From the NCBI GenBank assembly GCA_951394405.1, contig OX596337.1:496001-560000 (forward strand): a DNA stretch of 64,000 nucleotides. The letters are read 5' to 3'. Every line of letters begins with the position of its first letter. The stretch's first letter is position 1. A program made the position numbers and the translations under genes. The notes under the pieces were generated by a model. That model had not been told where the DNA came from and searched no databases. It saw only the letters and a list, made by a program, of their open reading frames with translations. The DNA comes from Coprinellus micaceus (lineage: Eukaryota; Basidiomycota; Agaricomycetes; Agaricales; Psathyrellaceae). Positions 1 through 10,562 of this stretch are shown here, one piece after another.

Positions 1-609
1 ATTGGGACCTATCCAGTGCTACCTGCACCACCTCTAGCAGCATCTTTCCCAGCTTCAATCCATACCAGCAATGTGGAATTAAGCTAGAAGCACCAAAAAC
101 ACGCAACCACAGCTATATGCATGTGCGTTCAGTATGATGGAGACCGTGGGAAGACAAACCGCTATGCACATAAAATCCAGATTCAAAAATAATGCTGAAT
201 ACAAAAGACCGGAAAGGAAACGGAGCACATATGCCCAAGATATAGGAGGAACACTGCTGGCTTGCAGCAGTTGTGCTGAACAACTTTGCACTTCAGTTAC
301 AACTGGTACCAAATGGGCGGTTTTGTCAATATCTTCGTAATGGGTGGTCTGTTTGCTTAGGTGTCTTTTGAGATTTGTATTAGTGGATGACCTCCTCCGA
401 ATTATCTAAGCCATAAAGCGTGGGAAGTATTACAGGTGCCCCAAACCCGCAATATGTCCGTTTTTGCACAACTTGCTTCACACCTGATTGCAATGGATGG
501 TGCTGGTCTGGGACTTAGAGCTGTGGTTTATACCATGTGAGATCACTGTCCCAATAGCCTTTGTGTGATACAAGAGTATCTGTTCGAAAGCCCATGCAAC
601 AGAACAAGC
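1..609. other. Left-edge region without recognised gene
   Basis: Comparatively AT-rich sequence with only short open frames on both strands, none with a recognisable domain or convincing intron structure. I see no gene, RNA or terminal repeat here. It may be part of a decayed element whose other end lies outside the window. Confidence 0.4.
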
Positions 610-990
610 ACGCATGTGCCATCCACACCACCATATGAGGTCAGGCAAATTTGATGAGGAGTTCTTGTGTGATTTATTGGTGATAGCAAATAGCTGGGTG
701 ATTATACTGCATGTGTGTGCCAGCCCCCAATGCCAAAACCTGTTTGCTAATAACCCAAATACATCTGAACCCCAGTGTGTAAGGGATTGCTGCATGCTGA
801 TACTGGTCTTCGCATACCATCATATGGGGTCAGGGAAATTTAAGAGTGTGCTCTTGTGTGATTTATGGGTGGTAGCAGGTGGTGGGGTGATCACATTGCA
901 TGCGTCCACTTGCCTCTATTGCCAAAACCTGTCTTCTAATTATACAAATACTCCTGAGGCCCAGTGTGTTACATGTAGTCATGCGGTGGT
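610..990. repeat. Imperfect two-copy tandem duplication, period about 189 bp
   Basis: Two diverged copies stand head to tail, roughly 610-798 and 799-988. Anchors shared at a 189-bp offset include CATATGRGGTCAGG (632 and 821), TCTTGTGTGATTTAT, TGCCAAAACCTGT and CCCAGTGTGT. An open frame of about 170 codons crosses both copies, but it matches no family I know and probably reflects the duplication rather than a gene. Confidence 0.6.
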
Positions 991-1246
991 ACATGCCCTC
1001 CTGTTCACACATCACATTGTGTGCCAAAATAACCTAAACAGTGTCCTCACAAAGTCTGGAATTTTGAAATCCGCCATTTGGCATCTGTGGGAGCCACAGT
1101 TGACATCGCAACAAATACCCCCAAATAGAGATTGACAAGGGCTTTCTAACAATACCAAAATCATCCTTATCGGCCAAGAATTGACTCTGATATCAGCCAT
1201 GCGATTTTGCATAGTCTTATCTAAATGAGTGTCACTTGCAATCTCA

Positions 1247-1306
1247 GATCTGCATGACATCATTGACAGTTTGGCATGTATGACATCACGATCTGCATGA
1301 CATCAT
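1247..1306. repeat. 17-bp direct repeat GATCTGCATGACATCAT
   Basis: The 17-mer occurs identically at 1247-1263 and 1290-1306, and a third TGACATCA lies between them (1281-1288). TGACATCA resembles CRE/AP-1-type bZIP binding sites, so this could be a regulatory cluster upstream of the 1.83-kb gene. It could equally be repeat debris. Confidence 0.45.
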
Positions 1307-1409
1307 ATCTATTTGTGTATGTGTGACACCATCATTTGTTTGTTTGTCATGTTTGTCATTGTTTGTTGTGTCACACACTGGTCACATCTGTCACAGTGTG
1401 ACTGTAACA

Positions 1410-1750
1410 CCCAAGCTGAGCTCATGCACAGGTGAGCTCAGCTGTAGAGTACAGCTCAGCTCAATAGCCTGGTATGATGGGAGGAACTTGTACCTGAGCT
1501 GAGCTCTGCATGCTCGAGCTGAGCCCCCACCGTGCAAGCAGCTCAGCTCCCTGTATCAGCTGGGCGACTCTCAGCTTAGCTGGGAATAGCTCAGCTCAGC
1601 TGGAGATGCCCCAGCCCAGAGCTGAGCTGACGCGATTTTAGCTGAGCCCGACGCCAGCCCGCCAGCCCAGCCCAGCTCCTGCCAGAGCTGGCCGGCTCTT
1701 AGCCGGGAGCTGAGCCGAGCTGGGCCCGGCTAAGAGCCGGCCAGCTCAGG
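1410..1750. repeat. AGCTGAGCTC-rich tract ending in a long hairpin
   Basis: About 340 bp packed with variants of GAGCTGAGCTC / AGCTCAGCT on both strands. It ends in an exact inverted repeat: a 23-bp left arm (1685-1707, beginning GAGCTGGCCGG) and its perfect reverse complement at 1725-1747, separated by 17 nt. The tract stops about 80 bp before the ATG of the next gene. No target duplication or terminal repeat defines it as a transposon. Confidence 0.7.
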
Positions 1751-1826
1751 TGACTTAGGTGAGGATCTCGCAAACATCGGAGACATCGACAAGTCCCTGA
1801 GAGCAGGCGATGGGCTATTCCAGCTC

Positions 1827-2413
1827 ATGACCGATGTAGTCGTTCGAGGTCCAGGAAGGCGTAAGTGCTCTCCACGATGCCATTCACCGGGATACCTACT
1901 GACCGCAAATTCAACACCTCAGGCTTGGAGAAAGTCCACCCTGGCAACACGAAGAAGGCAAACGAGAAGCTCATCAGCGAACTCTCGGCCGGAATGCCCG
2001 AGGATAGATTCTGGGACACCTTCGCCCAGTGCTTCCTCTGCAAGGTAGTCACTCTACGCAGGAACTTCGCCACCAACCACGAGTGCAAGGCCGCGAATAA
2101 ACAAAGACTCATTCGGCCGTACTTTCCAGGAGATGTGCCCGAAACCCCTAGCCCCTCCCACACGTCGCAAATCGGGGGTGATATGTCCAGCCCCGCACCT
2201 ACCGAGCTCATCGATGACAACAACGACAACGACGTCTTCGGCGACGTAGAGTACGTCTTCGTAGCAGGCGAAGGGAGCTCGACCTCGGCCATCCAGTCCC
2301 TTCCACAAGATGCTGAAGAAGTGGACACAAATGACATCCCCACTTCCCTTGGCAGCGACGATGACTTGCCTACTGTGTTAGAGGTGTTGCAGGACGTTCC
2401 CAGTAGGCGTTGA
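1827..2413 (+). CDS. Small CX2CX12HXC zinc-motif protein, copy A
   Basis: Gene model: exon 1 1827-1860, intron 1861-1922 (GTAAGT donor, CTACTGAC branch-like site, CTCAG acceptor), exon 2 1923-2413; 174 residues. The splice keeps frame and avoids the need for a non-ATG start. The core is MPEDRFWDTFAQC followed by two Cys, a His and a Cys with spacing CX2CX12HXC, so a single small zinc site is likely. The C-terminal half is acidic and Ser/Thr-rich, with no domain I recognise. The gene at 6496-6876 has the same FWD-F-QC lead-in and exactly the same Cys/His spacing, so the two are relatives. Function is unknown; nucleic-acid or protein binding would be guesses. Confidence 0.6.
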
Positions 2414-3911
2414 GCGGTGAGAGAGATTGCCGAGTACCTGCGCTACGTTCAAGTTTAGTATGTCTAAAGTTCCGATTCTCGTAGTTTCTCCCTGGTTCCC
2501 ATCTAGACTATTAATACAGTAATGCAATATTGGTGTCCCTTCCAAAAATAACACGAGAAAGATTTTTCTTCAGAGCATTGCTGGAGCATGAGGAGGAAGC
2601 CTTCAGCTATAAACTTGGATAAACCAACCGGTAGCAGTGGATGGGGACTCGGGGATGAGGACTCACCGGCGGTCGGCCAGGGCGCGGAGACCGAAATGTG
2701 AACTCCGTCTATCTCCGCCCTATATATTACTCGCTCCTCTCACTCTCTTTCATGACGTGTCAATGTTTGCCCTACTCTGTCTTGCTATCTCCTCCTCCCT
2801 TACGCTAAGCGCTTGGCCCGAGTGGTGACCGTGAACGCCCGCTCAAGAATGCCGTTGTGTCGCATACCTTCGATATATTCTCCCAGCTGAGGGTCTTCCA
2901 TCGTCCCCTCCAGCGCGCGACGTCGTGCCCACTCCCAGTGCAGGACGATATGGTTGGGTCAGTTCCACTCTTCCGTCTTGTCTCTTTCGCTTTCACTTAC
3001 GGATTCAGGTGCAGCGTTCCAGAGATCCTCGTCGGCTCCCACGAGCAACATTGGACAGACCGGACTGTCCGACACGTGTCGCTTTGAAAGTCGCCTTCCC
3101 GCGACACCAGAACCCCTTCATGGCAAGTCGTATTCCTAGTTCGAGTAACTTAATGCTGACCACCCCCTCCCCCATGTATCCATACCTTGTCTAGATTCAT
3201 TCCCTCACCCCTCTCCTCGTTTAGATTCGGATGTTACGGCCATCGCTTACCCTGACTTCAACCCCAGTTGCACTCATCTCTCCCTTCAAATCCATGCTCA
3301 TTATGGCTTCTCATATCTTCGCATCCCCATCTCGTCGTACCTCTTCACCAAAACATGCGTAAAGATGTTGCTCCCTTCCATACACCCCTTTCCCGATACC
3401 GGGTTTCATCGTATTAGTACCGTGTTGTTAGCAGTATGTCGTTGCGCTGATGGCCACATTTATGATATCTCCACTCAATATACTGCTTCGTTGCTTTTCT
3501 AGAAATCGCCATGGAATGAGGCGCCCACTGCTGTCGTTATTCCGGTCCATGTTTGAAGCAGAATGGCAAGGATTCACTGAGCCACCCGACGTCCTCTGGT
3601 CAGCTGGTAGGGTAGGTAGTTTGGCGTTTAGATGATGGCGTTCCGGTGAGGCTCGCGAAAGCCGTGGTTAATAATGAATTCGTGTGTCGGGATACAGCTC
3701 CCTCTGTGCTCCACCAGTTGTCTCCAGCCCCAGGCGCTCGCTTAGCGTTTCGTTCAGAGTCCCCATAAGAGGCTCCTGAGCTTTGACTGGCGTACCTTTG
3801 CCAGACATGGCTTCAATTCAAAGCAAGCCATACATCTATGAGCCGGTGAGTCGCATTCAGCTCTCCATCCACTATTTCTCCCTTTCCCAGTAATCACTGA
3901 CCACCAGCCAC
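2414..3911. other. Intergenic, no gene recognised
   Basis: Short open frames only, on both strands. No domain, RNA or repeat boundary was identified between the CX2CX12HXC gene and the MITE pair. Confidence 0.4.
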
Positions 3912-4070
3912 TAAGGGCCTATTCGGAATGTCCGGGAAGCTGGGCGTACGCCTACGCCTATAGCCAAAAATCACCAAATCCCGGGTCCCATAGGCGTACG
4001 CCTAGAATTTGGCGGGGAGATCGTGGCTAGGCGTACGCCTAGGTAGCCGGACATTCCGAATAGGCCCTAA
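3912..4070. mobile_element. Tourist-like (PIF/Harbinger-type) MITE 1
   Basis: A foldback element of about 153 bp (3915-4067). The left terminus, GGGCCTATTCGGAATGTCCGG, is one base over twenty; described by position, 3915-3935 is the exact reverse complement of 4047-4067. The element is flanked by TAA on both sides (3912-3914 and 4068-4070). A 3-bp TWA duplication with a GGSCNTRTTYG-like terminus is the hallmark of PIF/Harbinger MITEs. Internal copies of GGCGTACGCCTA on both strands make most of the element self-complementary. It has no coding capacity. Confidence 0.75.
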
Positions 4071-4235
4071 GGCCCTATTCGGCAAGTGTGGGCTACAGCC
4101 CGTACGGCCAAAATTTGGCGGTGTTACGGGATCCGCTCTCACCTCGGACTGGGCTTGAGCCCGTAGATCCATCCCGTAAACCCACCAGAATTTGGCCGTA
4201 TGGGCTATTGCCCAGAGTAGCCGAATGGGGCCTAA
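4068..4235. mobile_element. Tourist-like MITE 2, abutting MITE 1
   Basis: A second foldback element (4071-4232) begins directly after MITE 1 and shares its TAA (4068-4070); another TAA follows at 4233-4235. Its ends, GGCCCTATTCGGC... and ...GCCGAATGGGGCC, are imperfect inverted repeats over about 50 bp, including TACGGCCAAA near 4100 and its complement near 4193. The terminus resembles MITE 1 for about 10 bp but the interior differs, so this is a related yet distinct family that inserted at the TAA edge of its neighbour or the reverse. Confidence 0.7.
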
Positions 4236-6495
4236 GGACGTCGCAAGCCCAGTCACCGCAAAAGTTCATCGGGGCAAAGATCTCCCGACCCTCCCAAGGT
4301 CGGGCGGGTCACGTCGTGTACCCGAATGCTATCAAAATAACCACCGTCTGATCAACGCGAATTTCGAACCCACACTCCCCAGGATCTCGCATTGGGGTAG
4401 TAGAGTATCTCCAATTAATATAGGTCTTGTGGGGGTGCTCCTTATTTTGGGTGAAGAGTCAGCCGACCCTGCGCACATTTCACGTCAACAGTGATTTCAA
4501 TGAAAGACCGCCATGGGTTTGGAAGGAAACAAAATCTCGTCTAGCTCTGCCATGTACTATCAGAGCTATCAGAGACATCTTTTCTGGAAGGCCTGGCAGT
4601 CGGCATCCGTCATCGAACATCAAAAATCAGGGACCGAGCGCATGTAATCATAGGTGGGGTGAGTCCTTCTGGTTGAACCGCTCGAGGATCACGCAGAGTT
4701 AATCGGCCATATGTAAGACAAGCGCCAAAAGCCGCGTCCATAGTTCACAAGCGCCAATCGTTTAAGCTAATGTCGGTAACAATAGAGGATTTCGTCCAGA
4801 AGGACTCTTTTACTTTCAACACGATACGAGAAAGTTCGTGTGCAGGTGTGTACACATGCGGTTAAGGTTGGGTGTGGTTATCTCGCGTACAGTACCTGCG
4901 ACGCACGAGGCCTCGGGAGCGTCGCTTTCGAGACACACTCACGTCCAGCGTGGTGCTGACATAGATCTGACCTTTCTCTCTTCAGGCTGTCAATTCCCCA
5001 GGCCAGCTTCATCGGGATTCAATCCCTGGGTCAGGTGGCATTGAGCGTCGGTCCGCGGCGAGGAATGCCAATTCAGTCGACATAAAGCAAACAAACAGCT
5101 CACTACCCACGACTCCAACGAATGAAACGGCTTGGAGCGCGGTGGTCTTTGGGAGTTTGTTCTTCTCTCGCCCTTGGGAAAGCCTATGCGGCGGATTTGT
5201 TCTCAGTTTGCTCATCCTTGTACTAGTCGAGTACCACGACCTTCGGCTATCTCCGTCGAATGTTTTCACCCTCCGCTTACACCGCTCCTTTGCTCCAGTT
5301 TCATAGGACTAACTCGTCACCGCACTACCGTAGAGCCACCTCCAGCAGATGAACGCTACTGAGGGATTCGGCCACCCTCAGTTCTGAATCTTTGGCTTCC
5401 CACATCCCACCCGGCTGCGTCGAGGGGTACCTCTGAAAAGGTGCCTTGGCCCCAAGTACTACACGAATTGCCCTCCCCCCATTCAGAACTTTCCTTGGAA
5501 TGTATTGGTCAAAGATTTCCAAGGCTCGCTTCCTTGGAACGTAGTGTATTCATATATGGCATGATTGAATCTTATCCACTCGCGACCACGGAGACTACGA
5601 GAAAGATACCAGCACACACTACGTGTTACCAGAGTCCCTTGCGCCCACACTGAGCTGACACAAAAAGAGGGATAGCCATGTTGGAGCCGGCGTTGGCCTT
5701 GCTTGCCCCGTGGCAGTCACGACAATCATGGCAATGGCCCTTCGCCTTTGGAAGAGAGTGTAGATCGCCCGGGGTGGGTTTTATGCATAGCTACGGAGAA
5801 CACAAGAACACACCGCAGCAGGAGATGGGATCAACGAAACCTTTGGTGTAAGACCAGCTACACCAGCGAATATAAGGCTTTATCGAGGGAACTATCAGGC
5901 TGATGGATCTGGCAGGAATGATGCGCTATATCTAGGCTGATCTGACCTTATCTGCCCCTCAGGGTTCCATTGATGTGTGCATATGTCAAAGGAGTTTTCT
6001 ATACAGCAACCAAGATCTCTCTCCTCGAATCCGTCAACGAAAACAAGACCGAATCGCTCAAGGCCCCTTTCATCGGTGAATACGTAGCAGAGTGTGCGAC
6101 CCATACATGTGGCTACTTCGGTGACCGTACAAGGTATCATTATATTATAGCAAGCTGACAGAGTCTCTTCCTTCCTAAAGTGGTCCTTGAGAGATTATAC
6201 GGCAGTAAGACTATCCCCCACCGGACCTACCAGAAATCTTGTAAGTGGTCACTCGCATAGATTAGAGAGGAAGGAATTGTCTCATTTTGTGGCGTTATAG
6301 CCGTCCCAAGTCTCTTCGATATTATGGGGGTTGACTGTCCCCCAACTCCTCCTCAACACATCAGAGGATTCCGCCGCATCCTTGCCCCACCCAAACCTGA
6401 GCAGGGCTTCGCCCACGGTACAAACAAACTTAAGCGTGCGTATGATGTTGTGCTGCAGCCTGTGTAGATGAGGTGACATTGTCCATCGTTTTCGC
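4236..6495. other. Intergenic, no gene recognised
   Basis: About 2.2 kb with scattered short open frames on both strands and no domain I can identify. Seen as intergenic or decayed sequence. Confidence 0.35.
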
Positions 6496-6876
6496 ATGAC
6501 AGGCACCCGAGACGACTCCGATAATGGGCTCCTGGTGGGTGACATGGATGCAAAACGCGCCGTGAAACGTCTCATGGCCGAGGGGCTCCCGGAAGGCTCC
6601 TTCTGGGATCTATTTGTGCAGTGTGGAGAATGTGGCCACGTTATTCCGACGTCAATATATCCCTATGCTCACCAATGCTCAAAGAAAATCAAAGTCTCGG
6701 TGAATGAGCTGAAGCCCAAGGAGATAGGTTGGCCAGAGCTCACAGTAGCTGAGGCCGATGAAGAAGATAGGCTGGAGCGAGAAGAAGAGGAGGATATGGA
6801 TTTCCAGCTTGAAATGCTTCGGGCTGCGATGTACCCACAGGCCCAACGTCGACAGTATCCACCCAGCTCTTTGTAA
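6496..6876 (+). CDS. Small CX2CX12HXC zinc-motif protein, copy B
   Basis: Single-exon frame of 126 residues. It contains LPEGSFWDLFVQC followed by CGEC, a 12-residue spacer, then HQC. The Cys/His spacing (CX2CX12HXC) is identical to that of the 1827-2413 gene, and the preceding PE..FWD.F.QC signature is shared. The C-terminal third is strongly acidic (runs of Glu) and probably disordered or coiled. No signal peptide or membrane segment. Low overall identity outside the zinc core suggests an old duplication. The family is unrecognised; a short zinc-binding adaptor is the most that can be inferred. Confidence 0.55.
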   Translation: MTGTRDDSDNGLLVGDMDAKRAVKRLMAEGLPEGSFWDLFVQCGECGHVIPTSIYPYAHQCSKKIKVSVNELKPKEIGWPELTVAEADEEDRLEREEEEDMDFQLEMLRAAMYPQAQRRQYPPSSL

Positions 6877-9800
6877 AACCCATGTATCTTTATATCGTAC
6901 TATACACAATATGAGACCATGAGACGATATGCAAGGGTGCCCATCGATGGCCGGTCCACGGCCGATCCTCAGGGAGTATCAGGTTCACCAAGCCATCGGG
7001 TTCTAAAATTTGATCCGCTGTAAGTACCGGCAAACGCGTGCCAGGGCATCCGAACAGTGATGATGCGTCCTCTCCTTCCACTCTCCTGCGACCTTGATCC
7101 ACCTCCACACCCAGAAGATCAATGGTTTGCTATAGCTCCTAGTCCCAGGATGAAACGTACCTAACCTCGAACGTTCAAGCCCATATACGCCTTGTTGGCC
7201 CTCCGTCCTCTTGTCAGCCCCCCCGAAACCACCTACTTTTACTTCAACAGACTGGGTAGAAGGTGAGGACCGGCGACCAGCAGTGGAATCGGGGTGAGTA
7301 CTCAAATTTGTCTTCGCTGTGGAGTAATTCACTCAGCAGCCAAGGCCAAATGGACGTCAACACACCCAAAGAAGACCCAGGATCTCCCAATTTTGTACGC
7401 CTGGATCGGGTGAAAAGCCTAGGATCGGTCACCAGGGCCACCCCGAGTCAATATACCCAAACATCCTCTGCACAAACGCAAGGCAGCGTCCAATTGATGT
7501 ACCACCCACACTCCCACCCGTGCATCTCCACATCAGGAGTGGGTGACCGCACCCAACCAGCTTCACACCGACGCCCGCCCTCGGCTCAGAGCGCACACCC
7601 CTACTCCCCCTCGATGTCCCTCCACACACCCTGACCTCTCCAACTACGCTTGAATCGGCTCACGGTCACCAGCCTCTATTTCCATCCAACTACTTGTACA
7701 ACCCCTCAACATTCAACCCCGGTCTTCCTCTCCATCACTCCACCGCTCCCTCAGAACGCCTGGTGCCCACATCCCGCTCTCGGAGCTCCCGACCCACCCA
7801 GGCACCCTGTTCCAATTCCGTCACCCAACCGCTCTCGATAATGGGCTCCGAGACATCCAGGACGAGAAGGTCAAAAGGAGACAGGAAGGTGCCGCACCCT
7901 TCAGCACCCAATCGACTCAAAAGACCGACCTTGAAAGACGCATTGAGGCCATGTCTTGGCTGTCGGCAAGCTGCGCAGAGCGAGTCGTGTAGGGAGGACG
8001 GGTCAAGGGGTGAATGACCTGTCAATCATGCGACATGTTTGGGATGGCCCCAACCCACCCCACCGTAATACCCCTACAGAAAATTGGCCTGTAAGCAAAC
8101 CCCCACGACCACTACAAAATGTTAAATGGAAGACTTACCTCTTCCTCGAACCACCGCCTATGATGAAACCCTCCCCTCCCTGCGCTTTCCTTCAGCCTGG
8201 GTGCCGGTCAATGCCTTCCCATTCGACATAGTCCCAACCTCCGCTTCAAGAGGGAGGATGAGGCCAAGGTTGGGGGTAGTATGTTGGGATTTGGAACCCC
8301 AAAGGAACAACCTCAGAGAACGTGCTCGACAACGATGGAGACCTATGAGTCAAGGTGAATTTGTACTCGTTGATCTCACCCATTGGGAAAAATGAACTCA
8401 CCTTGAACTCGCACCCCAGGCCGTCGTTTGCCTTGCAAACTGCGTCTACTCATGGACCACGTCCACGGACTTGGGGTGGCACTGTGTCTTGTGGGTGCTG
8501 GGTTGCTACTGGGGAAAGGACCGAGGTAAGTACCACCCTAGACGTACACGGCAAAAAAAAAAAAAAAACTCACCCACTCCATCCGTTTCTTCACTCAGCT
8601 AGGATCACGCTGCCTGGGATCTCGCCAACGACGTACTACACGGGGCCTGTGGTGCAGGAGAGCGGAGGTGATCGAGAGAGCAGTGGGAGCCAGAACGAAG
8701 GAAGGTGGGTGTAATGAGGCAGGGTGGGAGGATGGGAAGACCGAGGGGCGAAGTGCTGTTGAGCACATCACAGCTGATTTTTGAGGTAAGTGGGCTTCGT
8801 CCTGAGGCCGGGAGTGTGCCGACGGTTCACCCATAGTGCAAGTGCCTAAGTACGCCGCGAATAACGTTGGTGAGCTGAGGTGGGGTGTCCAGGATGAAGA
8901 AGAGCGGGGGAGAGCAGGTGGGAAGGGGCACGATATGCAGAGGACGAGGAGGGGAGAATGGATAAAAGGTGCGTAATGTGAGCCGTTCAGTGTGAAGTCA
9001 GATGCTTACACTTCTTCCTTCGCTTCCAGGTATCATCACCCCGTATCAGTGCCCGCAACCGCGACACCAATCCCGAGGCCAATAGCCTGCACACAACAAC
9101 ACAGTGTTGCCCTGGCACCCTTCAAGGCCGTTTTGGGTGTGGTCGACGGAAGCGTTGTAGGCATAGGAGGGGTGTCGTTGAGTAGGAGAAGGGGTAGATG
9201 GGGGTTCAATGTTCAGCGAGGTATCCGCGAGGGAGGGGTCATGAGGTGAGCACAGGGCCGGCGCCAAATTCCGTTGAAGTGGGGCGCTCACGGAGTCGAT
9301 CTTCATCTAGGTGCTGAAGGGAGGCTTGAAGGATGAGGGAAGGGCGTGGATGTGGGTGGGGGGGAGGACGGGTGGGATGATGGGCGACCTTCCTGAGGAC
9401 ATCACCGTGTCCAGCACAGGCAGTGACGCGATGCCACCACTGCCGTTGTCTGTTGCATTGATTCAAGGTGGATGTGAGTCGGCTCGAGGGGGCCAACGAG
9501 CGCGTAAGCAGAAGTAGAGCCAAGAGTTGTAGGTCGAGGCGGAGAGGAAGGCGTTCTTGTCGCTGTCGCGGTGGAGATCTGGATCTGGATCTGGATGGGT
9601 GAATTCATCGGGGTTGTAGAAGGGCCGGGACGGTAGCCCTCCAGTTCCCCACACCAAGATGGATGGGGGGCCAATGTCGTCGAGGGCCGAGGTGCGGGGT
9701 TGGTTGAGTGAGATGTTGAGGTGGCATCGAGTTTGGGAAGTTATCGCTCAGCTATACTTGGTATTAAGGGTGAAGGTAGATGGAGGTACGTGGCCGAGGG

Positions 9801-9970
9801 TTGATCCGTCAGTGGGGATGTGCGACTGAGGGGTTGGTGTTGGGTAGTTGACGGGTGTCGAGTGAGGGAAGGTACCCGCCCCATGGGAAGGGTCGGTTAG
9901 AGAAGCAGCACGCCAGGTACCCAGGGAAAGGAGAAGGTTTTGCATCCGCCATAGGGTCGACATCTTAAAG
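6877..9970. other. Low-complexity region, possibly remnants of a Pro/Ser-rich coding gene
   Basis: Many overlapping Pro/Ser/Thr/His-rich open frames with no domain. A stretch near 7838-7990 reads plausibly as protein (LRDIQDEKVKRRQEG...LERRIEAMSW) but has no supportable start, introns or stop structure. A 16-base poly-A tract lies at about 8553-8568. I do not call a gene here. Confidence 0.3.
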
Positions 9971-9990
9971 GGTTCCGTTCACGCTCCTAA

Positions 9991-10358
9991 ACAGGATTCG
10001 ACCCGGGGCCATTTCCTGTTCGGTGGAGTGCGAGCGGAGACAGGACTCAGCCCGGGGCCATTTCCTGCTCCTACCCTACTGGGGCGACTTGAAGCATGGC
10101 GGATTCTGTTGAGATTGGTTCTTGCTAAGTTTGCGATGCCGTACAAAGGTGAGTACCTGTCCTGCGTTTAAGTGACATAATGAATACTGACCTCATTAAT
10201 TTGGCGCCCAACCCGGGAACGTGGTGATTGCCACCACGGACGTAGTGCTGGAGTTGCATTAAATTTCATTTCCGAGGCAAGAGACGACCCTGGGCCATTT
10301 CTCACCGTGCTGATGGAATTGGACATGGGGGACAGGACTCAACCCTGGGCCATTTCCT
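9991..10358. repeat. Four copies of an ACAGGACTC..CC(C/T)GGGCCATTTC motif
   Basis: Variants lie at 9991-10019, 10040-10068, 10281-10302 and 10332-10358, all in the same orientation, sharing CC(C/T)GGGCCATTTC. Between copies 2 and 3, TTGGCGCCCAACCCGGGA (about 10201-10218) resembles the tRNA primer-binding site that follows a 5' LTR. No LTR pair or gag/pol frame is seen nearby, so an LTR-retroelement remnant is only a possibility. Confidence 0.4.
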
Positions 10359-10562
10359 TGGTGGTCTCCCGACATGAGGGAAACTGGGAAGCCACGAAAA
10401 TTGAGTCTTGACGATTCGATTTCAAATGCACCCTTGTCATGTGATCACAGGTTTGTGATAATATATTATATTCGTCATTTTCCGACTCAAATCAGAAATC
10501 TCGACCTGAACTCCCGCCGCGGTGCATCATCGCTGCCAGCGTCTATCATCACTGGAATCCCC

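Noticed and set aside
614..1135. 173-codon frame over the 189-bp duplication as a Cys/His-rich protein
   Set aside because: The Cys/His content comes from the repeated unit; no start context, introns or family match.
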